Below are positions 43,222 to 52,264 of a stretch of 64,000 nucleotides of DNA, piece after piece. Source of the stretch: Nocardioides daedukensis (GTDB lineage Bacteria; Actinomycetota; Actinomycetes; Propionibacteriales; Nocardioidaceae); NCBI RefSeq assembly GCF_013408415.1, contig NZ_JACCAA010000001.1, positions 2,418,001-2,482,000 on the forward strand, given 5' to 3'. Under the pieces are notes generated by a model that did no database searches, was not told the origin of the DNA, and was given only the letters and a program-made list of their open reading frames with translations. Position numbers and translations under genes: made by a program. Each line of letters starts with the position of its first letter. The first letter of the stretch is position 1.

Positions 43222-44142
43222 TCAGGACAGGCCGCGCCAGGGGTCCTCGCGGCGCCACAGCGTCGGGAAGTGCAGCTGGACGCCGTCACGCCGGGCGTGG
43301 TCGTCGAGCAGACGCATCGTCCGGTCGAGGTCGTCGCCCGCGAAGGGCAGCGCCCGCAACGGCCGGTCGAGCGGACGGAAGAAGTCGTCCCAGTGGATCA
43401 GCACGACGCGCTTCGCGCCCACGGCGCGCACCGTCTCGTTCCAGAACGTCGCGATGTAGTCCTCGCTCTGCACCCCGAGCTGGCCGACGCCGAGATAGAC
43501 GACGTCGGCGTGGTGTCCCGCCAGCGCGCCGGGCACGAATCCGGCGCTGCCCTGCACCAGGACCGAGGGGCCGGACTGGTGCGCGACGATGATCGACCAG
43601 GCCTCGCCGCACTTGTAGGCAGCCGCGCGGGCCGGCGTACGCACCGGCTCGGTGATCGTCCCCGGATAGCGGTCCGGCGGGCAGTGGCTGCTCTCGACGT
43701 GGGTGATCGTGAAGTCGCCGTACGTCGTGGGCACGCCCGGGGTGACCACCGTGAGGCGATTCTCGGCGAGCCCGTGCCCGCGGCCGATGTTGGCCGTCGA
43801 GGTGCCGCCGACCAGCTGCGCGCCGGTCCGCTCGGCCACGACCGCCGAGTCCATCGCGTGGTCAAAGTGGCTGTGCACGGGCAGCACCGCGTCCGCCCGG
43901 TCCACGTCCATGTGGTTGAGCGCGGCATCGATCCTGGCGTCGTCGACCTGGAGCCTGCCCAGGGCGACCTTGGCCAGGGAGGGCCGGGAGAAGAACCCGT
44001 CGGTGAGCAGCGAGGTGGTGGTGTCGGTGATCAGCAGGGTGGAGACGCCGAGGAAGGTGATCGACAGGTTCCCGTGCGCGACCGGGACGTCGAAGCGGTC
44101 GCCATAGGCGTTGATGTCGGGACGTCCCAGGCGAAGGCGCAT
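43222..44142 (-). CDS. Metallo-beta-lactamase-fold hydrolase
   Basis: 306 residues. HSHFDHAMDS (about 89-98) is the first zinc-binding motif; downstream ligands include a His in VESSHCPPDRYPG and VLIHWDDFF. The fold covers lactonases, phosphodiesterases and UlaG-type enzymes, and nothing specific can be chosen. The -10 box TAGCCT (44150-44155) begins with the TAG stop of the upstream cyclase gene, 7 bases from the ATG. It therefore has its own promoter besides read-through, and a link to cyclic-nucleotide signalling is possible. Confidence 0.85.
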   Translation of the reverse strand: MRLRLGRPDINAYGDRFDVPVAHGNLSITFLGVSTLLITDTTTSLLTDGFFSRPSLAKVALGRLQVDDARIDAALNHMDVDRADAVLPVHSHFDHAMDSAVVAERTGAQLVGGTSTANIGRGHGLAENRLTVVTPGVPTTYGDFTITHVESSHCPPDRYPGTITEPVRTPARAAAYKCGEAWSIIVAHQSGPSVLVQGSAGFVPGALAGHHADVVYLGVGQLGVQSEDYIATFWNETVRAVGAKRVVLIHWDDFFRPLDRPLRALPFAGDDLDRTMRLLDDHARRDGVQLHFPTLWRREDPWRGLS

Positions 44143-44152
44143 GGTTGTGAGG

Positions 44153-45703
44153 CTAGCCGCGCGCCTCGACGCGTACGGCGACGGTGGTCAGCTCGTTGCG
44201 CCCGCGCAGCAGCACCGGCTCACTGGGCTGCCAGTGCTCAGCCTCCTGTTCGGTGGCCGCGGCCACGGTGGCGGCGGTGACCAGGACCTCGCCGGGCACG
44301 TCCTTGGACAGGTCGGTGAGCCGCGCTGCGCTGTTCACCGCGTCACCGATCACGGTGTACTCGAACCGGGTCTCGTCGCCGATGTTCCCGGCCACCACAT
44401 CACCGGTCGAGACCCCGATCCCGAAGCCGATCTCGGGCACCTCGACGCGGAGCCGGTCGGCCATCGCGCGCGCCGAGGCGAGCGCCGCGGTCGCATGGTC
44501 GTCGTGCTCGACGGGCGCACCGAAGATCGCCAGCGCCGCGTCGCCCATGAACTTGTTGACCAGCCCGCCACGGGCGTCGACCTCGCTGATCACCACCGAG
44601 AAGAACCGGTTCAGCATCGCCACCACCTCCTGGGCGGAGTGCTGGGTGGCGAAGGTGGTGGATCCCTTGAGGTCGATCATCAGCGTCGAGACCGTCGAGG
44701 TGGTCCCGCCCATCTCGACCTGGTCCAGCGACGAGGCGGCCTCGGCGACCTGCTCACCCACGTGCCGGTTGAACAGGTCCCGGATCCGTTCGCGCTCGGC
44801 CAACCCGCTCGACATCGCGTTGAACCCGTGCTGGAGCTCGCCCAGCTCGGTGCCGTCATAGACCACGATCTGTTCGCCGAACTCACCGACGCGGATCCGA
44901 CCCAGCGCACGGCGTACGGCCAGCAGCGGACCGACCACTGCGCGGGCGGTGAGGTCGGTGACCAGCAGCCCGAAGAGCAGGATCACCCCCGACAGGCCGA
45001 GCACGACGACGGCGAACTGCCGCGAGGAGGCGTTCGGGACGGCGAGCACGACGATCGCTCCGACCACCAGGCCGAGCACCGGCGCCGCGGTGCCCAGGCC
45101 CCAGAAGATCAGCAGCCGGCCGCGCACGCCCATCCCGCGCGAGCGGGTCAGCTCGGTGTCGGTCAGCGCGCGTGCGGCGATCGGGCGGAGCACGAACTCG
45201 GTGATCAGGTAGGCCACCGAGCTCACCACCACGCCGGCGATCACGACGGCAAACGCGATGCTGAGGATCGCGGCCGGCTGCAGCACGATCGCCAACCCGG
45301 TGAAGAGCAGCGCGCCCGCACCCCACAACGCGGCCTGCATCAGGCTCAACCGCCACGGCAATCTGAGTGCGGCATACCTCTGCGCGGGGGTCGGCACCTC
45401 GTCGTTGGTCGCCCACCGCAGGGCGCGCACGGTGCTGATCGTGCCGTACGTCGTGCCGACCAGGACGGCGACCAGGACGTAGGCCGGGGTGGTGATCGCG
45501 AGGGCGAGGCTGAACGGTCGGTTGATCGGCTCGCCGGGGATGATCACGAACGCGAGCGCCACCACCACGGCCGCGCCGATCACGTTGGTGCCGACCAGCA
45601 GCACGGTGAGCAGCACCTGGATCCGGACGCGCAGCTGGCGCGGCCCCTGGTCAGCCGGGCCGAGCAGGAGGGAGCCGAAGGCTCGGGAGTCCGATCGCGT
45701 CAC
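44153..45703 (-). CDS. Membrane-bound class III adenylate/guanylate cyclase
   Basis: 516 residues. Six membrane helices fill about residues 20-265, followed by a HAMP linker (LTARAVVGPLLAVRRALGRI, then DGTELGELQHGFNAM) and a catalytic domain from about 340. LMIDLKGSTTFATQ and NKFMGDAALAIFG supply the two metal-binding aspartates, and IGDAVNSAARLTDL the Asn/Arg pair stabilising the transition state. The six-helix-HAMP-cyclase plan matches the mycobacterial Rv1318c-Rv1320c/Rv3645 group, which makes cAMP. The GTG start has no clear Shine-Dalgarno. It follows the methyltransferase gene by 59 bp. Confidence 0.88.
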   Translation of the reverse strand: MTRSDSRAFGSLLLGPADQGPRQLRVRIQVLLTVLLVGTNVIGAAVVVALAFVIIPGEPINRPFSLALAITTPAYVLVAVLVGTTYGTISTVRALRWATNDEVPTPAQRYAALRLPWRLSLMQAALWGAGALLFTGLAIVLQPAAILSIAFAVVIAGVVVSSVAYLITEFVLRPIAARALTDTELTRSRGMGVRGRLLIFWGLGTAAPVLGLVVGAIVVLAVPNASSRQFAVVVLGLSGVILLFGLLVTDLTARAVVGPLLAVRRALGRIRVGEFGEQIVVYDGTELGELQHGFNAMSSGLAERERIRDLFNRHVGEQVAEAASSLDQVEMGGTTSTVSTLMIDLKGSTTFATQHSAQEVVAMLNRFFSVVISEVDARGGLVNKFMGDAALAIFGAPVEHDDHATAALASARAMADRLRVEVPEIGFGIGVSTGDVVAGNIGDETRFEYTVIGDAVNSAARLTDLSKDVPGEVLVTAATVAAATEQEAEHWQPSEPVLLRGRNELTTVAVRVEARG

Positions 45704-45762
45704 GAGGTGATTGTTGCCGTACGGCGTGCCCGCGGCCAGCAATCGCCCAAGTTCGGGCCGGG

Positions 45763-46353
45763 TCAGCCTCGGAAGACCGAGACCGCCCAGTCGCTCTCGT
45801 CGGTGAACGGGTCGAGGTTCCAGGTGCCGAAGCGGTGCTCGAGCTGCCACCCGGCGGCGACCCCGTGCTGGTCGAGGTCGGCCAGCGGATAGGCGCGGTC
45901 GATGTGGAAGCCGAAGACGGCCCGGCCGTTCGGGGCCAGGATGCGCGACATCGCCTCGAGGATCCCCGCCTCGGATCCGGGTTCGACGAAGGCCATCACG
46001 TTGCCGGTGCAGACGATCAGGTCGAACGTGCCGAGGTCCTCGGAGAGGTCGACGAGGTCCAGGACGCGCAGGTCGGCCTCCGGGTGCTGTTCGCGGCCGG
46101 CCTCGATGAGCAGCGGATCGGCGTCCACGCCGATCACTTCGTGGCCGCGCAGGGTGAGGGCGTTGGTGATCCGGCCGGCGCCGCAGCCGGCGTCGAGGAT
46201 GCGGCTGCCGGGGGTGGCCATCGCGTCGATCAGGCGGGCCTCGCCGTCGATGTCGTTGCCTTCGGCGGCAATCCGGACGAACCGCTGGGCGTATTCCTTG
46301 CGTTGCTCCAGGGACCGCTCGGTGAACCAGCGGGTGCTCTTCTCGGACGTCAT
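45763..46353 (-). CDS. SAM-dependent class I methyltransferase
   Basis: 196 residues. ILDAGCGAGRITNALTLRGH is motif I (SAM binding), VIGVDADPLLIEAGRE motif II and FDLIVCTGNVMAFV the post-I strand. The ATG overlaps the stop of the upstream TetR gene by 4 bp, so the pair is co-translated and the enzyme is probably under that repressor. Substrate unknown. Confidence 0.85.
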   Translation of the reverse strand: MTSEKSTRWFTERSLEQRKEYAQRFVRIAAEGNDIDGEARLIDAMATPGSRILDAGCGAGRITNALTLRGHEVIGVDADPLLIEAGREQHPEADLRVLDLVDLSEDLGTFDLIVCTGNVMAFVEPGSEAGILEAMSRILAPNGRAVFGFHIDRAYPLADLDQHGVAAGWQLEHRFGTWNLDPFTDESDWAVSVFRG

Positions 46354-46895
46354 AGTCCCAATCCTCTCTCGGCCATCTCCTGGAGCAGGTCCCGCATCGC
46401 GGGCTCCGGAAGGAAGGCGCTGTGCGGGGTGGAGTTGAGCAGGCCGAACGTGGCGTGCGCACGGGCCTGCGCCTCGACCTGGTCGAGGGCGGGGTCGAGC
46501 GTGCGCAGCTGCGTGGCCCACAGGTCGACGTACTGCCTCTGCAGCGTCCGGACCCGTTCGCGCGCCTCGTCCGGCAGCGAGGACCAGTCGCGGTCCTGGA
46601 CGATGATCAGCGCCTTGTTGGCCAGGGCGAAGGAGATGTGCCAGTCGATCAGGGACGCGAGAGCGGCGCGGGGTTCTGCTGCTCCGGCGACCCGCTGCTT
46701 GCCCTCGCGGAGCAGCTCCTCAGAGATCGAGACCAGCATCTCGGCAAGGATCGCGTCCTTGGCGGGGAAGTGCTTGTAGAGCGCGGGTCCGCTGATGCCG
46801 ACCGCCCCACCGATCTCGCCGACGGAGACGCCGTGGAAGCCGCGCTCGGCGAACAGCGTCGCGGCGGTGGCGACGATCTGTTCGCGACGGCTCAT
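46350..46895 (-). CDS. TetR-family repressor, probable regulator of the leucine-degradation genes
   Basis: 181 residues. The DNA-binding domain is at the N-terminus (GFHGVSVGEIGGAVGISGPA, then LYKHFPAKDAIL, about 19-50). It is divergent from the acyl-CoA carboxylase operon. An 18-bp palindrome GGTTAGTGATCATTAACC lies next to the carboxylase start, and a 15/18 match lies over this gene's own -10 box (TAACCT, 46902-46907). This layout implies repression of both directions, relieved by an acyl-CoA such as a leucine-catabolic intermediate; the ligand is inferred. Confidence 0.87.
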   Translation of the reverse strand: MSRREQIVATAATLFAERGFHGVSVGEIGGAVGISGPALYKHFPAKDAILAEMLVSISEELLREGKQRVAGAAEPRAALASLIDWHISFALANKALIIVQDRDWSSLPDEARERVRTLQRQYVDLWATQLRTLDPALDQVEAQARAHATFGLLNSTPHSAFLPEPAMRDLLQEMAERGLGL

Positions 46896-46902
46896 GACCC
46901 AA

Positions 46903-46920
46903 GGTTAGCGATCCTTCACC
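46903..46920. promoter_or_regulatory. TetR operator 1, over the TetR gene's own -10 region
   Basis: GGTTAGCGATCCTTCACC matches the palindrome at 46964 at 15 of 18 positions and overlaps the TAACCT -10 box of the TetR gene (start codon at 46895). Confidence 0.6.
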
Positions 46921-46963
46921 TGCGGTGCCGGATCGCGATCGGAGGGGTTGCATTCCGACAGCA

Positions 46964-46981
46964 GGTTAGTGATCATTAACC
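46964..46981. promoter_or_regulatory. TetR operator 2, directly before the carboxylase start codon
   Basis: GGTTAGTGATCATTAACC matches its own reverse complement at 16 of 18 positions. It ends 2 bp before the carboxylase ATG, so bound repressor would cover the start region. Confidence 0.7.
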
Positions 46982-46983
46982 AC

Positions 46984-48579
46984 ATGAGTGAGACCCAGAG
47001 CGACGTCACCATGCGCGGACTGGCCGACGACCTGCGCGCCCGGCTGGCCGCCGTACGCAACGACGGCGCCGGTGGCAGCCCGGCCGCGCGCACCAAGCAC
47101 ACCGACCGCGGCAAGCTGCTGGTCCGCGACCGGGTGGACCGGCTGCTCGACCCCGGCAGCCCCTTCCTCGAGCTCAGCGCTCTGGCGGCCACCGGAATGT
47201 ACGAGGCCGCCGAGGGCGAGAACACCGTCCCCAGCGCCGGCATGGTCACCGGACTCGGCATGGTCAGCGGCCGGTTGTGCGTGATCATCGCCAACGACGC
47301 CACCGTCAAGGGCGGCACCTACTACCCGATCACGGTCAAGAAGCACCTGCGTGCCCAGGAGATCGCCCGCGCCAACAAGCTCCCGGTCATCTCGCTCGTC
47401 GACTCCGGCGGCGCCTTCCTGCCGATGCAGGACGACGTCTTCCCCGACCGCGAGCACTTCGGCCGGATCTTCTTCAACCAGGCCAACATGAGCGGCGAGG
47501 GGATCCCCCAGATCGCCTCGGTGATGGGCTCCTGCACCGCCGGTGGCGCCTATGTCCCCGCGATGTCGGACGAGACCGTGATCGTCAAGGACCAGGCCAC
47601 GATCTTCCTCGGCGGTCCGCCGCTGGTGAAGGCCGCGACCGGTGAGGTCGTCACGGCCGAGGACCTCGGCGGCGGTGACGTGCACGCCCGCAAGTCCGGC
47701 GTCGTCGACCACCTGGCCAATGACGACGCCCATGCGCTGGCGATCGTGCGCGGGATCATGGAGACCGTGCCCAACGCCCCCGCGAGCCCGTGGGAGGTGC
47801 ACGAGGTCGAGGAGCCGCTCGAGGACCCCGCGGGCCTGTACGACGTGGTGCCCGCCGACACGCGCACGCCGTACGACGTACGCGACGTGATCCGCAAGAT
47901 CGTCGACGGCAGCCGCTTCCAGGAGTTCAAGCAGCTCTACGGCGAGACCCTGGTGACCGGGTTCGCCCGGATCTGGGGCCACCCGGTCGGCATCGTGGCC
48001 AACAACGGGATCCTGTTCAGCGAGTCCAGCCTCAAGGGCGCGCACTTCATCGAGCTGTGCAACCAGCGCAAGATCCCGCTGGTCTTCCTGCAGAACATCT
48101 CCGGCTTCATGGTCGGGCGCGAATACGAGAATGGCGGCATCGCCAAGGACGGCGCCAAGCTGGTCACCGCGGTCGCCTGCAGCGTGGTGCCCAAGTTCAC
48201 CGTCGTCATCGGTGGCTCGTTCGGCGCCGGCAACTACGGCATGTGCGGACGCGCCTATGACCCGCGCTTCCTGTGGATGTGGCCCAACGCCCGGATCTCG
48301 GTGATGGGCGGCGAGCAGGCCGCCTCGGTGCTCTCGACCATCAAGCGCGACGGCATCGAGGCCAAGGGTGGCGAGTGGAGCGCCGAGGACGAGGAGTCCT
48401 TCAAGGCCCCGATCCGCGACCAGTACGAGGCCCAGGGCTCGCCGTACTTCTCCACCGCCCGGATCTGGGACGACGGTGTGATCGACCCCGTCGACACCCG
48501 TCGCGTGCTCGGGATCGGCCTCGAGGCCGCCGCCCACGCGCCGGTTCCGCAGCCCAACTACGGCGTCTTCAGGATGTGA
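46984..48579 (+). CDS. Methylcrotonyl-CoA carboxylase beta (carboxyltransferase) subunit
   Basis: 531 residues. The protein transfers CO2 from carboxybiotin to 3-methylcrotonyl-CoA in leucine degradation. [20 protein letters not shown] and the following [19 protein letters not shown] are typical of MCC beta rather than propionyl-CoA carboxylase; the second half has [20 protein letters not shown] and [20 protein letters not shown]. The alpha subunit and HMG-CoA lyase follow in the same direction, supporting the assignment. A palindromic operator abuts the ATG. Confidence 0.93.
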   Translation: MSETQSDVTMRGLADDLRARLAAVRNDGAGGSPAARTKHTDRGKLLVRDRVDRLLDPGSPFLELSALAATGMYEAAEGENTVPSAGMVTGLGMVSGRLCVIIANDATVKGGTYYPITVKKHLRAQEIARANKLPVISLVDSGGAFLPMQDDVFPDREHFGRIFFNQANMSGEGIPQIASVMGSCTAGGAYVPAMSDETVIVKDQATIFLGGPPLVKAATGEVVTAEDLGGGDVHARKSGVVDHLANDDAHALAIVRGIMETVPNAPASPWEVHEVEEPLEDPAGLYDVVPADTRTPYDVRDVIRKIVDGSRFQEFKQLYGETLVTGFARIWGHPVGIVANNGILFSESSLKGAHFIELCNQRKIPLVFLQNISGFMVGREYENGGIAKDGAKLVTAVACSVVPKFTVVIGGSFGAGNYGMCGRAYDPRFLWMWPNARISVMGGEQAASVLSTIKRDGIEAKGGEWSAEDEESFKAPIRDQYEAQGSPYFSTARIWDDGVIDPVDTRRVLGIGLEAAAHAPVPQPNYGVFRM

Positions 48580-48637
48580 TCGCAGTGGCCTCGACCGATC
48601 GCTCACCTGCTCGCTGCTCGACCACCGGGAGAATCCC

Positions 48638-50530
48638 ATGCTGAGTTCCGTCCTCATCGCCAACCGCGGCGAGATCGCGCTTCGGGTGATCCGTGCCGCC
48701 CGTGCGCTCGGCATCCGCAGCATCGCGGTCTACACCGACCCCGATGCCGGCGCGCCGCACGCGCGCGAGGCCGACCAGGCCGTGCACATCTCCTCCTACC
48801 TCGACATCGATGCCGTCGTCTCGGCCGCGCAGGAGACCGGCGCCAGCGCCATCCACCCCGGCTATGGCTTCCTCTCCGAACGCGCCGAGTTCGCTCGGGC
48901 CGTCGAGGAGGCCGGCCTCAAGCTGGTCGGCCCGAGCTCGACCGTGATGGAGCAGATGGGCCGCAAGGACGCCGCCCGCGAGATCGCCGTCGCCGCCGGA
49001 GTGCCGGTGGTCCCCACCAACGCCGACGAGTTCCCGGTCCTGGTCAAGGCCGCCGCCGGCGGTGGCGGCAAGGGCATGCGCATCGTGCGCAGTGCCGAGG
49101 AGTTCGACGACGCCGTGGCCGCCGCCAAGCGCGAGGCCGCCAGTGCCTTCGGCGACGACACGATCCTGGTCGAGAAGTACGTCGAACGCGGCCGCCACAT
49201 CGAGGTGCAGGTCATCGCCGACCACCACGGCAACGTGGTCCACCTCTTCGAGCGCGACTGCTCCACCCAGCGCCGCCACCAGAAGGTGCTGGAGGAGGCT
49301 CCCGCCCCGACGATCAGCAGCGAGACGCGCCAACTCGTCCTCGACTCCGCGGTCGCGCTGTCGAAGCAGGTCGGCTACACCAACGCCGGCACCGTCGAGT
49401 TCCTGCTCGACGAGGCCACCGGTCAGGCCTACTTCCTGGAGATGAACACCCGCCTCCAGGTCGAGCACCCGGTCACCGAGGCCGTGGTCGCCCACAACCC
49501 GGCCGGCGACAAGGTCGACCTCGTCCAGCTGCAGCTGCGGATCGCGGCCGGTGCCGAGCTCCCGTTCGGCCAGGACGACCTCTGGGTCGACGGGCACGCG
49601 ATCGAGGCCCGGGTCTATGCCGAGGACCCGTTCAACGACTTCCTTCCGCAGGCCGGCACCGCCAGCCTGGTGCACTGGCCCGAGCTGGCCCGGATCGATG
49701 CCGCCCTGGAGACCGGGCAGGTGGTCAGCACCAGCTTCGACCCGATGCTCGGCAAGATCATCGTCCACGGCGCCGATCGGGAGGCGGCCCGCACCGCCCT
49801 GGTCCGCGCGCTCGACCAGGCCACGATCTTCGGGCTGACCACGAACACCGGCTTCCTGCGCGCGCTCGCGGCCTCCGACGAGTTCCGCGACGCCACCATC
49901 GACACCGCCTGGCTCGACCGCAACCAGGTGCCGACACCGGAGAACGACATCGCCCGGATCTTCGCTGCCTGGGCGGCCGCGCCCGAGGTCGGCCGCGGTC
50001 CGGGCCAGCTCGACGGTTGGCGTGACGGTGCCCGTCCGGCCCCGATCACGATCGAGCTCGACCGCGACGTGGTCGTCGACCGGGCCGCCGGCACCGTGGA
50101 CGGCAACCCCGTCGTCGAGTCGCACTCGCACGGCAGCCGCGTCGACTGCAGGCGGACCGTGCTCGCCATCGACGGCACCCGGCACGGGGCCACCACCGCG
50201 GTCACCGCCCACCGGGTCGAGGTCGTGCACCGCGGCCAGCGTCACGTCTTCGCCCGCCCCGACCTCTTCGCCGACCAGGGCCCAGCGGTCGGCGATGGCA
50301 CCATCCTGGCCCCGATGCCGGGCACGGTGCTGACGGTCAACGTGGCAGTCGGCGACCGGGTCAGCGCAGGCGACCCGCTCGGCGCGATGGAGGCGATGAA
50401 GATGGAGCTCGCCCTCAAGGCTCCCTTCGACGGCACAGTGGTCGAGGTGAACCACGCGGCCGGGGAGCAGGTCGCGCTGGGCGTCGTACTGTTCACGGTG
50501 GATCCCGACTCCGAGGAGGCCGCCGAATGA
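48638..50530 (+). CDS. Methylcrotonyl-CoA carboxylase alpha (biotin carboxylase/biotin carrier) subunit
   Basis: 630 residues. The biotin carboxylase ATP-grasp part runs to about residue 445 (LIANRGEIALRVIRAARALG, VKAAAGGGGKGMRIV, FLEMNTRLQVEHPVTEAV). The C-terminal carrier domain has the biotinylation motif GAMEAMKMELAL, with the modified lysine near 587. It carboxylates its own biotin, which the beta subunit uses. GGGAGAA lies just before the ATG. Its stop overlaps the HMG-CoA lyase start by 4 bp. Confidence 0.94.
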   Translation: MLSSVLIANRGEIALRVIRAARALGIRSIAVYTDPDAGAPHAREADQAVHISSYLDIDAVVSAAQETGASAIHPGYGFLSERAEFARAVEEAGLKLVGPSSTVMEQMGRKDAAREIAVAAGVPVVPTNADEFPVLVKAAAGGGGKGMRIVRSAEEFDDAVAAAKREAASAFGDDTILVEKYVERGRHIEVQVIADHHGNVVHLFERDCSTQRRHQKVLEEAPAPTISSETRQLVLDSAVALSKQVGYTNAGTVEFLLDEATGQAYFLEMNTRLQVEHPVTEAVVAHNPAGDKVDLVQLQLRIAAGAELPFGQDDLWVDGHAIEARVYAEDPFNDFLPQAGTASLVHWPELARIDAALETGQVVSTSFDPMLGKIIVHGADREAARTALVRALDQATIFGLTTNTGFLRALAASDEFRDATIDTAWLDRNQVPTPENDIARIFAAWAAAPEVGRGPGQLDGWRDGARPAPITIELDRDVVVDRAAGTVDGNPVVESHSHGSRVDCRRTVLAIDGTRHGATTAVTAHRVEVVHRGQRHVFARPDLFADQGPAVGDGTILAPMPGTVLTVNVAVGDRVSAGDPLGAMEAMKMELALKAPFDGTVVEVNHAAGEQVALGVVLFTVDPDSEEAAE

Positions 50531-51417
50531 CCGCCCTGCCCGCCAAGGTCACGATCTGGGAGGTCGGCGCCCGCGACGGCCTGCAGAACGAGAAGTCCGT
50601 GGTCGACGTGCAGACCAAGGCCGAGTTCGTACGCCGCCTGCTCGCCGCTGGCCTGCCGATCGTCGAGGCAACCAGCTTCGTGCACCCCAAGTGGGTGCCG
50701 CAGCTCGCCGACGCGGCCGAGCTGATGACGATGCTGGACAACCCCGATCTCCCGGTGCTGGTCCCCAACGAGCGTGGCCTGGACCGGGCGCTGGAGCTCG
50801 GCCTCAAGCACATCGCGATCTTCGGCAGCGCCACCGAGACCTTCGCCAACAAGAACCTGAACCGCAGCCTGGACGAGCAGTTCGCCATGTTCGAACCGAC
50901 GGTGGTGCGTGCGCGCGAGGCCGGGATGGACGTCCGCGCCTATGTCTCGATGTGCTTCGGCGACCCGTGGGAGGGTGCGGTCCCGATCGACCAGGTGGTC
51001 TCGGTGGGCAAGCGACTCTTCGACCTCGGTGCCAGCCAGCTCAGTCTCGGCGACACGATCGGGGTCGGCACCGCCGGCCACGTCAAGCAGCTGATCACCG
51101 CCTTCGGCGAGGCCGGACTCGGCACCGACGCGCTCGCGGTGCACTTCCACGACACCTACGGCCAGGCGCTGGCCAACGCCTATGCGGCACTCGAGGTCGG
51201 GATCACCACCTTCGACGCCAGCGCCGGCGGCCTGGGCGGCTGCCCCTATGCCGAGAGCGCGACCGGCAACCTGGCCACCGAGGACCTGGTCTGGATGCTC
51301 AACGGCCTGGGCATCGAGCACGGCGTGGACCTGGACTCGCTGGTCGCGACCAGCGTGTGGATGGCGGAGAAGCTCGGTCGGGAGAGCCCGAGCCGAGTGG
51401 TCACCGCCCTCGCCTGA
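50527..51417 (+). CDS. Hydroxymethylglutaryl-CoA lyase
   Basis: 296 residues. It splits HMG-CoA to acetyl-CoA and acetoacetate, the last step of leucine degradation. EVGARDGLQNEKSVV carries the N-terminal Arg-Asp metal and catalytic residues, AVHFHDTYGQALANAYAAL the His pair, and GLGGCPYAESATGNLATEDL the catalytic cysteine loop. It is coupled to the carboxylase alpha gene by 4 bp. Isovaleryl-CoA dehydrogenase and methylglutaconyl-CoA hydratase are not in this cluster. Confidence 0.94.
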   Translation: MTALPAKVTIWEVGARDGLQNEKSVVDVQTKAEFVRRLLAAGLPIVEATSFVHPKWVPQLADAAELMTMLDNPDLPVLVPNERGLDRALELGLKHIAIFGSATETFANKNLNRSLDEQFAMFEPTVVRAREAGMDVRAYVSMCFGDPWEGAVPIDQVVSVGKRLFDLGASQLSLGDTIGVGTAGHVKQLITAFGEAGLGTDALAVHFHDTYGQALANAYAALEVGITTFDASAGGLGGCPYAESATGNLATEDLVWMLNGLGIEHGVDLDSLVATSVWMAEKLGRESPSRVVTALA

Positions 51418-51448
51418 GGCCGCACCCCACGACGTACCCCCAAATCAA

Positions 51449-51512
51449 CGCTGACCCGTCGTGAATTCACATCCTGCGTAGCCGCAGAACGCGAATTCAC
51501 GACGGGTCAGCG
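51449..51512. terminator. Inverted repeat between converging HMG-CoA lyase and EcsC genes
   Basis: CGCTGACCCGTCGTGAATTC (51449-51468) and its exact inverse (51493-51512) flank a 24-base loop. It is positioned to terminate both genes. The mirrored layout near the minus-strand stop resembles the other intergenic arrays, but the sequence differs and there is one unit per side. Confidence 0.75.
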
Positions 51513-51528
51513 TCGCAGGTGGTCCGGG

Positions 51529-52221
51529 TCAGCGCTTCTTGTTGAGTTGGGGGCGTGCCAGCAGCTCCTTGGCCGCATAACGACCGATTCGCCAGGTCGA
51601 CCACGCATCGGCGCTCATCCCGACCGCACCGCCGAGCACCGGGACGCGCCGACCGACGGTGGTGGCCATCCGCTTGCCGGCCACGGCCGAAAGGAGCTCG
51701 GCGGCGACGACACCGGAGATCGTGGTGTCCAACTGAGGGTCATGGGCCGGCGCGGTCGCGATCGCCATCGGGGGAGCAGGGATCCGGCCCTCCTTGATCA
51801 CCCGCTTCACGTCGGACTCACCGAGCAGGCAGAGCAGTACGGCGGTCTGCACCTTCGGGTCGGCGAGGTCATGACCCCGCAGCGAGGCGATGACGGCGAC
51901 CATCCGAACCTGGATCAGCGCCAGGCCGGTGATGTTGACGGGGATGGTGGCAGCCGCGGTGACGAGACCGCCGATGTTGGTCGCGAAGCCCTGCGCGCCG
52001 GCGTACTCCACGTGGCGCAGGATGGTCTTGTCGACCGCCTCGTCGACGTTACCGCCGGCCTTGGCGAGCTTGTTGCTCGCGGCCTCGGCCGCGGAGTCCA
52101 GCGGTCCGATGCCCTCGATGGCGCGCTTGAGTGCCTCGCGGATGAAGCCGTGGGTGTATTGCGGCGCCAGGTCCGTGATCTTCGGAGCGAACTTCTTGCC
52201 GACCGTGCTTCCAATGCCCAT
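51529..52221 (-). CDS. EcsC-family protein
   Basis: 230 residues with a hydrophobic centre (GFATNIGGLVTAAATIPVNI, then TGLALIQVRMVAVIASLRG) and AVLLCLLGESDVKRV typical of the EcsC family. EcsC accompanies an ABC transporter in Bacillus, but stand-alone copies like this have no known role. TAGGAT at 52228-52233, 6 bases before the ATG, indicates a leaderless start. Confidence 0.82.
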   Translation of the reverse strand: MGIGSTVGKKFAPKITDLAPQYTHGFIREALKRAIEGIGPLDSAAEAASNKLAKAGGNVDEAVDKTILRHVEYAGAQGFATNIGGLVTAAATIPVNITGLALIQVRMVAVIASLRGHDLADPKVQTAVLLCLLGESDVKRVIKEGRIPAPPMAIATAPAHDPQLDTTISGVVAAELLSAVAGKRMATTVGRRVPVLGGAVGMSADAWSTWRIGRYAAKELLARPQLNKKR

Positions 52222-52264
52222 GCGGACATCCTAGGCAGGCGTTCGCGATCACTAGGCTGTCCGC

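Noticed and set aside
45704..46462. N-terminal extension of the cyclase frame through the methyltransferase gene
   Set aside because: That stretch is the shadow of an intact methyltransferase gene in another frame; the GTG at 45703 precedes the first membrane helix.
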